Origin: an uncultured Mycoplasma sp.
GTDB taxonomy: Bacteria > Bacillota_I > Bacilli_A > Mycoplasmatales > Metamycoplasmataceae
NCBI GenBank assembly: GCA_947039385.1
Contig: CAMQYR010000005.1
Span: forward strand, 1 to 32,369
Length of the DNA: 32,369 bases
Reading direction: 5' to 3'
Within the stretch, counting starts at the first letter, position 1, and each line of letters begins with the position of its first letter. Below, piece after piece: positions 1-8,872 of the stretch. A program made the position numbers and the translations under genes. Below the pieces are notes generated by a model that was given only the letters and a program-made list of their open reading frames with translations, made no database searches and had not been told where the DNA came from.

Positions 1-3000
1 GAGGTTGTTGTGTTATAAGAGAATACGGACCTATACTACGAGCATGCATTTTATCATCAACCATGTGAGAAAGTTTAAGCATGTACATAACACCAACCGA
101 AACATCATTATCTATTACTTCTCCATCTATTGGATTAAATAATTTTTGTTTCCCTGTTTTAGAAACGCCCGCTTCACCTAAAGCATCAGAAATATATTCT
201 TTTTTAACACCATCAAATACAGGCGAAACAAACTTAACACCCATAGCTTTACCGGCCATTCCTAAATGAAGCTCTAAAATTTGTCCCAAATTCATACGAG
301 AAGGAACACCTTGTGGATTTAACATAATATCAATAGTTGTACCATCTTCTAAGTGTGGCATATCTTCTTCAGGTAAAATTATAGAAATAACCCCTTTATT
401 ACCATGACGTCCAGACATTTTATCGCCAACTTTAATTTTTCTTTTTATAGCAATAAACACTTTTACTATTTTATCAACACCATCCTCTAAAATGTCACCT
501 TGATCCCTTGAAAGCACTTGAACATCAATAACAGTTCCTACTTGTCCATGTTTAACTTTTAAAGATGTGTCAAGAAAACTAGAATCACGGTGACCAAAAA
601 TAGCAGCCATAAGTTTTTCTTCAGGGGTTGGATTATGTTCTCCTTTTGGAGAAATACGACCTACAAGAATATCACCAACTCCAACTTCAGAACCTATTAT
701 TACAATACCATTTTCATCCAAAAATCTTTTAGAAGCTATAGATGTATTTGGTATTTCAAAAGTTAATTGATCTTCTCCAGCTTTAGCTTTACGAAATTGG
801 ATGGTTTGCTCTTCAATATGTATAGAAGTAAATACATCTTCTTTAACAAGTCTTTCATTTATAATGATTGCATCTTCATAGTTATAACCATTTCATGTTG
901 TAAAAGCAACTAAAACATTTTTACCAAGAGCTAATTCTCCATCTTTAAATGATGAAGAATCAGTAATTATTTGACCTTCTTTAACTCAGTCTCCCAATTT
1001 AACAATTGGGGTTTGATTAATAATTGTTCCTTGATTTGACTTTTTAAAAGTTTTTAAATTGTAAGATAAAATTTCTTTATTATCATTAGATTTAATTTTA
1101 ATTTTGGTTGAATCAACATAAACAACTTCACCCTCTTTTTTACTTTTGGTATTTGCGGCTGAAAATTGAGCTATAGTTGCCTCAATTCCCGTTCCTACAA
1201 TTGGTGCTTCTGATTTTAATAAAGGAACGGCTTGACGTTGCATATTTGATCCCATAAGTGCACGGTTGGCATCATCATTTTCAAGAAATGGAATTGCTGC
1301 TGCTGCAATAGATGTCATTTGTTTTGAAGAAACATCCATGAAATCTACATCTTTGGAAGATACAATCATAAAATCATAGTCTTTTCTGACTGTTATATTC
1401 TTGTCAATTAATTCATTATTATCATTTACATTTATTGAAGACTGAGCAAAAGTGTATCCTTGTTCATCTAATGCAGTTAAATATATAGGTTCTTTATAAT
1501 CAACAACACCATTTGTTATTTTAAAATAAGGGGTTTTTAAAAACCCATATTCATCAATAATTGCATAAGTTGCTAAGTTTAAAATAAGTCCAATATTTGG
1601 GCCCTCTGGAGTTTCAATTGGACAAATTCTTCCATAATGAGTTGGATGAACATCACGAACTTCAAATTGTGCCGTATCTCTATTAAGTCCACCAGGACCT
1701 AAAGAAGTTACACGTCTTTTGTTTGAAATTTCACCTAGTGGGTTGATTTGATCCATAAATTGTGAAAGCTTAGAAGAATTAAAAAATGTTTTAAATTGGT
1801 TGTAAACCGGTTTATTATTTGTTACGTTTTTGGGAGCTACTTTTTCAATTTCTTTAGAAGACATTCTTTCTTTGGTGTTCTTTTCTAATTTTGTAAGTCC
1901 GATTTTAAATTGATTTTGTAATAACTCACCAACAAGTACAACACGCTTATTAATTAAAGAATCTGGATCATCATCATTACCAATATTTTGAACTAGATTA
2001 AAATAATATGAAACAGCTGCAATAATATCAGGAATAAGTAGATTCATCTCAGTCGCTGTTGGATCATTACCAATAATAGAAATTGGTTCTAACCCTTCAA
2101 CAAATACATCTTTTTCACTTAAAAAAATTTTTACTACACTTATTTTAATTCTTTTCTTTAACTTCGGATAATCTTCAACTAACCTTCCATATGCTTTTTC
2201 AGTAATATCTGGAATTTTAGACAATTTTAAAACTTCATCAAAAAATAATTTATCTACTTTTTTGGCATCTGCCATAGTAAAGCGATGACCTTTTTTGAAT
2301 ACCACTTGGCCTTCTTTAAATTCTTCATTGTCTTTCTTTGCAATTAAATCTTCAGCTAAAAATTTATCAAAAATTCTATTTTGTAAATTTAATTTCCGAT
2401 TTATAGTATATCTACCAGTTTTTGATAAATTATATCTTCTCTCATTAAATAAAAGATTTGGAAATAAATTGGTTGTAGATTCGGCAGTAATTCTATCGCC
2501 TTTTCTAATAATTTGGTAAAGTGCTTCCGAACACTCTTCTTGTGTTTTAAATTTATCTTTTTTCAAAGTTTCTTCTAATATATCAGATTTACCAAATAAT
2601 TTAATTATTGTATCTTTATTCATTCCAAAAGTTCTTAAAAACACTGAAACAGGAACTGATTTGTGTTTATCAATTTTGATTTTTACACTATCAATTGAAT
2701 TCCCTGTTACTCTATGATAAATTTCAATTCAAGAACCTAATCTAGGTATTATTTCCAACTTGTTGAAAAGATCTTCGGCTTGTTTATTTCTAACTTGAAG
2801 TCCAAAATAAGCCCCGGAAGAACGAATAAGTTGTGAAATTATTACTTTTTCAGATCCATTTATAATAAAAGAAGCACCATTTGTCATTAAAGGAATTTCA
2901 CCAAAAATAACTTCTTCTTCTTTAACTTCGCCTGTTTCAATAATAGTTTTTCTTAGTTTTGCATAAAGTTTTGCAGAATAAGTAATTCCTTTTTGTTTAG

Positions 3001-3268
3001 AATCATTAATTGATTTGGATTCTTGCTTTAATCTTTCAATTCGTTTTGATTTAGAAATATATTCAATAACTACTTTTCCATTATTTGAACGAATAGGGTA
3101 AATTTCTTTAAAACTTTCTTCAATTCCTTTATCCAAAAATCATTCAAAAGAATCTCTTTGCATTTGCAAAAAATCTTGTGTTTCAAGTTGAACTTTTGTG
3201 TTTGAATAATCCCTTCTCTCTGTTAATGGGCCAAATTTTTTGACTTTATAATTTACTGGGTTACTCAT
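1..3268 (-). CDS. rpoB: DNA-directed RNA polymerase subunit beta (3' end cut by window edge)
   Basis: This is the beta subunit of the transcribing RNA polymerase. It forms one side of the active-site cleft and the rifampicin pocket. About 1089 residues are present, starting [20 protein letters not shown] at an ATG at 3268. The reading frame is open to the left edge, where it stops in the conserved [10 protein letters not shown] segment, so the end of the protein lies outside. TGA must be read as Trp several times, for example in GSWIEIYHR and in the GDWVKEGQ and FTTWNGYNYED segments. The diagnostic block [13 protein letters not shown] followed by [16 protein letters not shown] and [20 protein letters not shown] lies around residues 500-550. 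The residue equivalent to E. coli His526 is Asn516 here (codon at 1721-1723). In most bacteria rpoC follows rpoB, and it would lie off the left edge. A short intergenic region separates rpoB from whiA upstream. Confidence 0.98.
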
Positions 3269-3371
3269 ATTACTCTTTTCAATCTCTAATCTGCTTATTT
3301 ATAATAAAAGTTTAACATTAAAATCTTGTTCAAAATTTTAAGACTAATTTTAATTACAAATTTCTTTATCT

Positions 3372-3380
3372 ATTTTATCA
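3372..3380 (-). promoter_or_regulatory. Candidate extended -10 promoter for rpoB
   Basis: On the minus strand the sequence TGATAAAAT fits an extended -10 element (TGnTAAAAT). It lies about 105 bases upstream of the rpoB ATG, in the 136-base gap (3269-3404) after whiA. The gap is otherwise very AT-rich and I see no GC-containing terminator hairpin in it. A second AT-rich box nearer the gene (around 3297-3305, TATTATAAAT on the minus strand) is an alternative. Assignment is by eye only. Confidence 0.4.
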
Positions 3381-3404
3381 TATAAAATTTATAAATTTAA
3401 TAAA

Positions 3405-4253
3405 TTAAAACATATTTTTTTTAGATAATCTATATTCATAGTCATCTGAAATTTTTCTTATTTTAATTAATCAATGATTTAACCCGCTTTTTGTTTTTAT
3501 AATGGCGTGTTTTTTTGCCAATTCTTTGCTTATTTGTGATAAAGGCAAATAAGGATTATTAAGTTTAAACCTATAAAATGTTAATTCATCTTGCTTGAAT
3601 TTATCCAAAAGTTTATGTTCTACAATAAAATTATAATTATCTAAAAATATAGCGTTTGAATCCACTAATTTTGATTGATTATATATATCTAAATTACCAA
3701 TTCTAGTAATTTGATTTTTATGATCTCTACTTATAATTGCTTCAAAAAATTTAAAAAAACCGATTTGAGATCCTATTGCTTTTAAAAACTCAGAAATTTG
3801 CTCATTTTTTTTTATGTATAGTACAACATAATTGTTTTTTTCAATACTTGAAAAATTGAAATTGTGATTATTTAATTTTTCCAGCATTTTTATTGCGTTT
3901 TTTTTGCTTTTTACCTTCAATTCCAAATGATAAGAAGAAGAATTAAGAGAAGATATTGACCCATGAGCAACAAAAACACCTGCAAAAAACAACTGTGGAT
4001 CAGAAATTATTAAAGAGTGTATATCTTTATTGAATGTAATTTTTTTGTTTTTGACTTTAAAAGATTTTCCACTAGTAACCACAAATTCATGAATTTTTTT
4101 AAAAATTATATTATTTTTAAACAAAACATCTATATTAAAATTATCTTCTATTGAAGATGAAAAAATCATTCCTTCTATTAAAGAGATAATTTGTTTTTGA
4201 GTCATTTTTTTTGAAATTAACTCTTTTTTGATTTCAAAAGAAAAACTTTCCAC
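3405..4253 (-). CDS. whiA: WhiA-family DNA-binding protein
   Basis: WhiA proteins join a LAGLIDADG-type fold to a C-terminal helix-turn-helix and bind DNA. In Mycoplasma pneumoniae WhiA has been reported as a regulator of ribosomal protein genes. The 282-residue product is close to family length. The LAGLIDADG-like helix is LFFAGVFVAHGSISS, followed by SSYHLELKVKSK. The HTH region is LPLSQISKELAKKHAII, followed by KTKSGLNHWLIKIRKIS; the TGA Trp in NHWLI replaces the usual Arg of NHRLRK. I chose the GTG at 4253 (VESFSFEIKKEL) because AAAGG lies 7 bases upstream and WhiA proteins begin with this segment; a TTG at 4277 is the alternative. The gene begins about 30 bases after the 5S rRNA gene on the same strand and may be read from its promoter. 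The stop is TAA at 3405-3407. Confidence 0.93.
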
Positions 4254-4283
4254 AATAACACCTTTCAAAAAAAGCAAAAAAAA

Positions 4284-4386
4284 AGCAGCGATTATCTATC
4301 TTCCCTAATGGTATTGTCGACGTAAAAAGGCTTAACTACTGAGTTCGGAATGGATTCAGGTGATCCCTTTTGCTATGATCGCTAAA
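4284..4386 (-). rRNA. rrf: 5S ribosomal RNA, solitary gene
   Basis: The minus strand carries the typical 5S core, including GGGATCACCTGAATCCATTC, then CGAACTCAGTAGTTAAGCC and the segment leading to AATACCATTAGGGAAGATAG. The termini form helix I: TAGCGAT near 4378-4384 pairs with ATCGCTG near 4286-4292. The length, about 103 bases, is in the range of Mollicutes 5S RNAs. The 3' end runs straight into nine T residues, which probably end transcription. No 16S or 23S sequence is next to it; the other side is a divergent plus-strand gene. Ends are estimated from the terminal helix and are good to a few bases. Confidence 0.95.
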
Positions 4387-4389
4387 CTA

Positions 4390-4419
4390 ATTATATAACT
4401 TTTTAAATTTATTTGTAAA
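4390..4419 (-). promoter_or_regulatory. Promoter of the 5S rRNA gene
   Basis: On the minus strand TATAAT occupies 4390-4395. TTTACA (one mismatch to TTGACA) lies 18 bases upstream at 4414-4419. The expected start of transcription, about 4381-4385, coincides with the predicted 5' end of the 5S RNA, so little or no leader would need processing. The promoter lies back to back with that of the plus-strand gene at 4451. Confidence 0.65.
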
Positions 4420-4436
4420 AAAATAAAAATTATTTA

Positions 4437-4442
4437 TATAAT
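4437..4442 (+). promoter_or_regulatory. -10 box for the plus-strand membrane protein gene, giving a probable leaderless mRNA
   Basis: TATAAT at 4437-4442 is separated from the ATG at 4451 by only eight bases. Transcription would therefore begin at or next to the start codon. No purine-rich ribosome binding site precedes the ATG (the spacer is AAGTTAAT). No good -35 box is visible at the usual distance. Confidence 0.55.
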
Positions 4443-4450
4443 AAGTTAAT

Positions 4451-5710
4451 ATGAATTACAAAGAAATATCAAAAATATCGATTTACTCAATTCTAATGGG
4501 CATTTTTTCCATTATAGGAATAATTTACTTTGCAATAAGTGTATCAAGTTTTTCAGAATATAATTTTAGTTCCTTACAAGACTCTGTCCCTTTTGATTAT
4601 AAAAATTTAATGCCGGTTTATATTCAGGGGTATCGTGCTTGAAGTGCTGCATCGATGATTATTTGCATTTTACTGACTAGTCTTATTATATGAGAGATTA
4701 AAAAAATGGAAAGTGCAAATTATAAAAAATACTTTATTTCTTCTCTTGGTGTTTTTACATGAATAATTATTCCTTACACTTTGTATATTGGAATAAAAAA
4801 TAAATCATACTCACAATTTTTCAATTATATTTCACAAAATAAAGTTGAACAACTACAAATTTCATTTAACTCAATTAAAGGTGGTTTGATAGGGGGAAAA
4901 ATCAAAGATAAATTGTTTTGAAACACAGTTCTTTCGGTTTTTGTTTTTTTAATCACGCTTGTAAGTTTTATATTTTGCTTTTTAATTACAGAAAATATAT
5001 ATGGAGTTGATGTTGTTAGAAAAATAAATCCCGATAAACTTAATGTTGGTTGAGGGGCAAGTGATGCAGATAAATTACAAAATTACTATTCGTATTTAGA
5101 ACAAACAGCAATATTCCAAATATTAATATATTTTACTCAACTTTCAAATATTGCTTGCTTTATTTTTATGTCAACTTTTATTTTATTTAATAAAAAGATT
5201 ATGTTTAGAAATAATACTATTATGATAGGTGTGACATCATATATTTTTATTGTCTCAGCTATTTATTGATGTTACTTATTTCCAACATCATTCGGCAAAA
5301 ATCATATAATGGTTTTTGAATGAGCTAAGACAACTTGACTTCATGCTGTGACTCCATTTGCATTTATATTGTTTTCAGTATCATCTTTTTTTGTTAGCAA
5401 GCAAGCACCGAAATCGTTTAAAAATATAATAGGAATTTCTATTATATTTCCTTTATTTTATGGCCTTTTTACTTTTTCACTTCCATTCTATGCACGTGTT
5501 AGCACTTATGGAACACTAACAAACATGAATCCAAATATGAGCACTATTGTTGGTAAAATTAAAGATGGTGGTACTCCTATAACATCGAATGGATCTCCGT
5601 GAATGACACTAGCTTTTGTTTTATTGTTTGTTATATTTATACTAGTTATATTTATGTTTTGATCAATAGCTTACTTAATTAATAAAAAAGAATTAAAAAG
5701 AATAAAGTAA
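4451..5710 (+). CDS. Multi-pass membrane protein, Pr6Pr/DUF1600-like
   Basis: This 419-residue protein has roughly nine or ten hydrophobic membrane segments and no soluble domain, so it is an integral membrane protein of unknown function. Several TGA codons are read as Trp (for example GYRAWSAAS and NVGWGASDA). Two motifs recall the Pr6Pr/DUF1600 group: YFTQLSNIACFIF near the middle (compare the FT.qSNil pattern) and TTWLHAVTPFAFILF in the later part (compare the H.v.P pattern of that group). DUF1600 proteins were described from mycoplasmas; the match here is from memory of the motif style and is not proven. It is the only plus-strand gene in the window and lies between the divergent 5S gene and the convergent rplS. 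It starts directly behind a TATAAT box, has no Shine-Dalgarno sequence, and ends in TAA at 5708-5710. Confidence 0.85.
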
Positions 5711-5805
5711 GTGACTAATTAAGAAGTATAAGTATGTAAAAAAACGATTCTGCTTAAGTTTTTAGTTATGTTATCCTTTTGTTTTATTTGGTAATTAAAT
5801 TTTAG

Positions 5806-5840
5806 GAAAAAAGAGACTTTATAAAAAAGTCTCTTTTTTC
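5806..5840. terminator. Bidirectional intrinsic terminator
   Basis: A perfect 15-base-pair stem with a 5-base loop: GAAAAAAGAGACTTT at 5806-5820 pairs with AAAGTCTCTTTTTTC at 5826-5840. The A run on one arm and the T run on the other make it usable in both directions, which suits its place between the plus-strand gene ending at 5710 and rplS ending at 5866 on the minus strand. A second small inverted repeat, TAAACTAAG-TAA-CTTAGTTTA (5843-5863), sits between it and rplS. Confidence 0.9.
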
Positions 5841-5865
5841 ATTAAACTAAGTAACTTAGTTTATA

Positions 5866-6222
5866 TTATTTTTTAATTCTAATTTCTTTTAAACGAGCTG
5901 ATTTTCCTTTTAAATCTCTCATATAATAAAGTTTTGCACGTCTAACTTTATTAGAACGCACTAATTCAATAGATGCAATATTAGGATTGTTTAAAGGGAA
6001 TGTTCTTTCAACACCAATACCATAAGAAATTTTTCTTATAGTGAACGTTTCTTTAGAACCACTATTTTTCATAGCGATAACAAGACCTTCAAAAATTTGA
6101 ATCCTTGATTTTTCACCTTCTTTTATTCTCACATGAACTTTGATATTATCTCCTGATTTAAATGCAGGGAAATCCGAACGGTGTTGCGATTCTTCGATGG
6201 CATTTATTTTCTTATTTATCAT
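5866..6222 (-). CDS. rplS: 50S ribosomal protein L19
   Basis: L19 binds at the interface of the two ribosomal subunits. The 118-residue product has the family length and its core: [16 protein letters not shown], then [32 protein letters not shown] and the basic end [26 protein letters not shown] precedes the ATG. The start lies inside the end of trmD (11-base overlap), pointing to coupled translation in the rpsP-trmD-rplS operon. A strong hairpin terminator follows at 5806-5840. Confidence 0.98.
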   Translation of the reverse strand: MINKKINAIEESQHRSDFPAFKSGDNIKVHVRIKEGEKSRIQIFEGLVIAMKNSGSKETFTIRKISYGIGVERTFPLNNPNIASIELVRSNKVRRAKLYYMRDLKGKSARLKEIRIKK

Positions 6223-6889
6223 TTTCTATCCTTTCTAAAAGATCCGGCCTTTTATTTAAAGTATTTTGTTTTTGTTTTTGTTTTCTTCATTCATTTATTT
6301 TTTTGTGATTTCCATTGATTAGTACTTCTGGAACGTTCATTCCTTTATATTCACTAGGTCTAGTATATTGTGGAAAATCTAGTAAATTATTCTGGAATGA
6401 ATCATTTAAATGAGATTCCTTTTTAATAACGTTTGGAATTAATCTAATGATGGAATCTGCAATAACCATTGATGGAAGTTCTCCGCCTGTTAAAACATAA
6501 TCACCAATCGATAATTCATAATCAATTAGATTTCTTACTCTCTCATCAAACCCTTCATATCTACCAGAAATAAATGTTAATGTTTTTTCCTTAGATAATT
6601 CAAAAGCAATATTTTGATCAAATTTCTTTCCTTGAGGAGAAAGTAAAATCACTTTGCCTTTTTTATCCAAATGATTTAAAGCATTATCAATAGGTTCTAC
6701 CATTAATAACATTCCAATTCCACCACCATAAATTTCATCATCAACTTTTTTGTGTTTATTAGTAGCAAAATCTCTAAAATCAATTACTTGAATATCAACC
6801 AATTTTTTTTGTATTGCTTTAGAAATAATTGATTCTGTTTTAAATGCCTCATAATATTTTGGAAAAATTGTTAAAAAATTTATTTTCAT
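6212..6889 (-). CDS. trmD: tRNA (guanine-37-N1)-methyltransferase
   Basis: TrmD transfers a methyl group from S-adenosylmethionine to N1 of G37, next to the anticodon, and so prevents +1 frameshifting. The 225-residue protein begins [20 protein letters not shown]. It carries the SPOUT trefoil-knot signatures [13 protein letters not shown] and [13 protein letters not shown], followed by [15 protein letters not shown] codon at 6287-6289 is Trp in NEWRKQKQ; past it the usual tail ...NKRPDLLER continues to a TAA at 6212-6214. The gene begins two bases after the rpsP stop and its end overlaps rplS. The rimM gene, often found between rpsP and trmD in other bacteria, is not here. Confidence 0.97.
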
Positions 6890-6891
6890 TT

Positions 6892-7269
6892 TTATTTTTC
6901 TATTTTTTTAGGTGCAGAAACTTTTTTAACATCTTTTGTTTTTTTAACATCTTTTGTTTTTTTAACACTGGGTTTTCTAGAAGATGTTTTTTTTGATCTT
7001 TCTTTGGCTATCTTATCTTTAGAAAGAGTATATTTTTCTCAAAATTTATCTTCTTTTAATAAGTTTTTTACAGTTTCAGTAGGTTTTGCACCATCATCTA
7101 ATCATTTAGTAATTAATTCTTTATTAAGTTTTAATTCATTAGATAATGGATTGAAATATCCCAACTCTTCAATAAAACGACCATCTCTAGGAGCTCTAGC
7201 ATCAGCTGCTACAATTCTATAAAAGGCGTTGAATTTATTTCCCATGCGTTTTAGTCTTAATTTTACCAT
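6892..7269 (-). CDS. rpsP: 30S ribosomal protein S16 with basic repeat tail
   Basis: S16 is an assembly protein of the small subunit. The ATG at 7269 follows a strong AAGGAGG site. The N-terminal 80 residues are the standard domain: [20 protein letters not shown], then [20 protein letters not shown] and [19 protein letters not shown], with TGA read as Trp at KWLDD and FWEKY. The protein is 125 residues, longer than the roughly 80-90 of many S16 proteins. The extra is a lysine-rich tail (about residues 93-125) containing KKTKDV twice, encoded by an 18-base tandem repeat. It is the first gene of rpsP-trmD-rplS. Confidence 0.97.
6928..6963 (-). repeat. 18-base tandem repeat inside rpsP
   Basis: Two perfect adjacent copies of AACATCTTTTGTTTTTTT (plus-strand sense) encode two KKTKDV units in the S16 tail. 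The length is a multiple of three, so copy-number change would keep the frame. Confidence 0.85.
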
Positions 7270-7311
7270 TCGTCCTCCTTACAATTTTAAAATATATTTA
7301 TATTTTAACAC

Positions 7312-7317
7312 ATTATA
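7312..7317 (-). promoter_or_regulatory. -10 box for the rpsP operon
   Basis: TATAAT on the minus strand lies 42 bases upstream of the rpsP ATG. A TTGACA on the same strand at 7327-7332 is only nine bases away, too close to serve as its -35. That TTGACA would fit a second -10, TAAAAT at 7302-7307, with a long spacer of 19. One of the two is probably the real promoter. Confidence 0.5.
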
Positions 7318-7325
7318 TACATAAG

Positions 7326-7349
7326 GTGTCAAGTATTTTTGCTTGACAC
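7326..7349. repeat. Inverted repeat between phoU and rpsP
   Basis: GTGTCAAG (7326-7333) and CTTGACAC (7342-7349) form a perfect 8-base-pair stem with an 8-base loop. On the plus strand it is followed by TCTTTTTC and looks like a weak terminator, but no plus-strand gene leads into it. On the minus strand it follows phoU by about 38 bases, has no T run, and its distal arm contains TTGACA, so it could also be an operator at the rpsP promoter. Confidence 0.6.
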
Positions 7350-7387
7350 TCTTTTTCTAAAAATAAAGCAATAAATTTCTCTTATTA

Positions 7388-8023
7388 CTAGTCGTTAAAT
7401 AGTGTATTTGCAAAAATACTTTTAATGCTTTCTATTGTGTTTTCTATATATTTTACAATTCGAGATATCGGGAAATAATCAAGTTCATGTGATTCTTCTG
7501 TTAACTCTTTTCTAATTTTTTTGGTTACTACATTAGACATTTCAATAAATTCTAAATATATTTTTTCAGTTTCATCAAACATATCTTTTATTTTTTCATT
7601 TTTGTATATTTTTATATATTTTCCGAACGTTTCTAAATAATTTCTTATTAAATCTTCAAGCATTACAATTTGCTTCTTAAGAACTTTTTTTCGAATAAAT
7701 ATATTTATCATTGAATGAGAATAATTTGTTGTATTTGCAATATCTTTTCCTGAATAAATTATAGATATAATAAACCTAAGATGATTTGCACGTGGGTCAT
7801 CTTTTGAAATTGTTCAAATACATTCATCTAATAAATCTCTTTCTCTTTGCTCTGATTCCTTATTTCTTGCAACAATATAATCAAGTATTTTGTCGCTTTC
7901 AACATCTGAAAAAATTTGATTCCATAATTTCTCATGAGTGGTATAAGAATATTCTAAAAATTCTAAAACCATTTTTTTTAAATTTTTTTCTGATCTAATT
8001 AGCGCTTTATAATTTGTTGACAT
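7388..8023 (-). CDS. phoU: PhoU-family phosphate regulator
   Basis: PhoU proteins are helical, bind metal clusters, and damp the Pst transporter and phosphate signalling. The 211-residue, all-helical product begins [18 protein letters not shown]. It has the two-repeat PhoU layout; RNKESEQRERDLLDECI near residues 53-69 corresponds to the D..id..e..ie..c acidic motif of the first repeat. A TGA at 7814-7816 is Trp (ECIWTISKDDP). The start overlaps the pstB stop by one base (TAATG), so the two are probably translated together. No PhoR/PhoB-type two-component genes are in the window, so regulation of this operon remains open. Confidence 0.9.
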
Positions 8024-8871
8024 TATCCTATCCTTCCATTTATATAATCTTTTGTTTCTTTTTTTCTAGGATTTAGAAATATTTTTTTTGTTCTTCCTGT
8101 TTCAAGAATTTTTCCTTGATAAAAGAAAAATGTTTCATCACTAATACGCTGAGCTTGCGCCATCGAATGAGTTACAATTATTATTGTGTATTTCTTTTTT
8201 AATTGAAGTATTAATTCTTCTATTTTCATAGTTGCAATAGGGTCTAATGCTGAAGTTGGCTCATCCATCAACAACACTTCCGGTTCCATAGCAATTGCTC
8301 TTGCTATGCAAAGTCTTTGTTGTTGTCCACCAGAAAGTCCAGTACCTAGTTCATTAAGATTATCCTTTACATCTTCTCATAAAGCAGCACCTTCTAAAGA
8401 GTCTTTGACTATTTTATCAAGAATTTTTCTATCATGAATTCCATTTGATTTTGGACCATAAGCAACATTTTCATAAATTGAAATTGGAAATGGAGTTGGT
8501 TTTTGAAAAACCATTCCAACTCTTGCCCGCAAAGTAGTTACTGGATTTTTTTTAGATTTAATATTTATTTGATCAAAAAATATATCGCCCTCATATATTA
8601 CACCTTCTATTAAATCATTCATCCTATTTAAAGATCTCAAAAATGTCGATTTACCACACCCTGAAGGACCAATAAAAGAGGTTATTTTTTTAAACTTTAT
8701 ATTCACATTCAAATCAAATAATGCTTGTTTCTTTCCGTCATTATACCATAATGAAAAATTACTAATTTCAAAAATATTATTTTTATTAAATGTTTCTTTC
8801 TTTTCAATAATTTGTGTTTCAAGCTTTTTATATTTTTTAAAAAATAAAATTAATTTATTATTTACTTTCAT
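8023..8871 (-). CDS. pstB: Phosphate ABC transporter ATP-binding protein
   Basis: PstB hydrolyses ATP to drive phosphate import through the Pst permease. The 282-residue protein has Walker [12 protein letters not shown]-loop [10 protein letters not shown], signature [14 protein letters not shown], Walker [14 protein letters not shown] and H-loop [14 protein letters not shown] is Trp in ALWEDVKDNL. It has an N-terminal extension of about 40 basic residues before the [18 protein letters not shown] strand. I start it at the ATG at 8871, which follows GAGGGG and lies one base after the upstream stop; an ATG four codons earlier (8883) overlaps the permease and has a poorer site. Confidence 0.97.
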
Positions 8872-8872
8872 T

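Noticed and set aside
5843-5863. Second inverted repeat near the rplS end, considered as a separate terminator
   Set aside because: It has no T run in either direction; the strong stem at 5806-5840 explains termination.
7388-8023. phoU, and many other genes, looking like pseudogenes split into fragments
   Set aside because: Every break checked is a TGA; the pieces are in the same frame and join into family-length proteins with TGA read as Trp.
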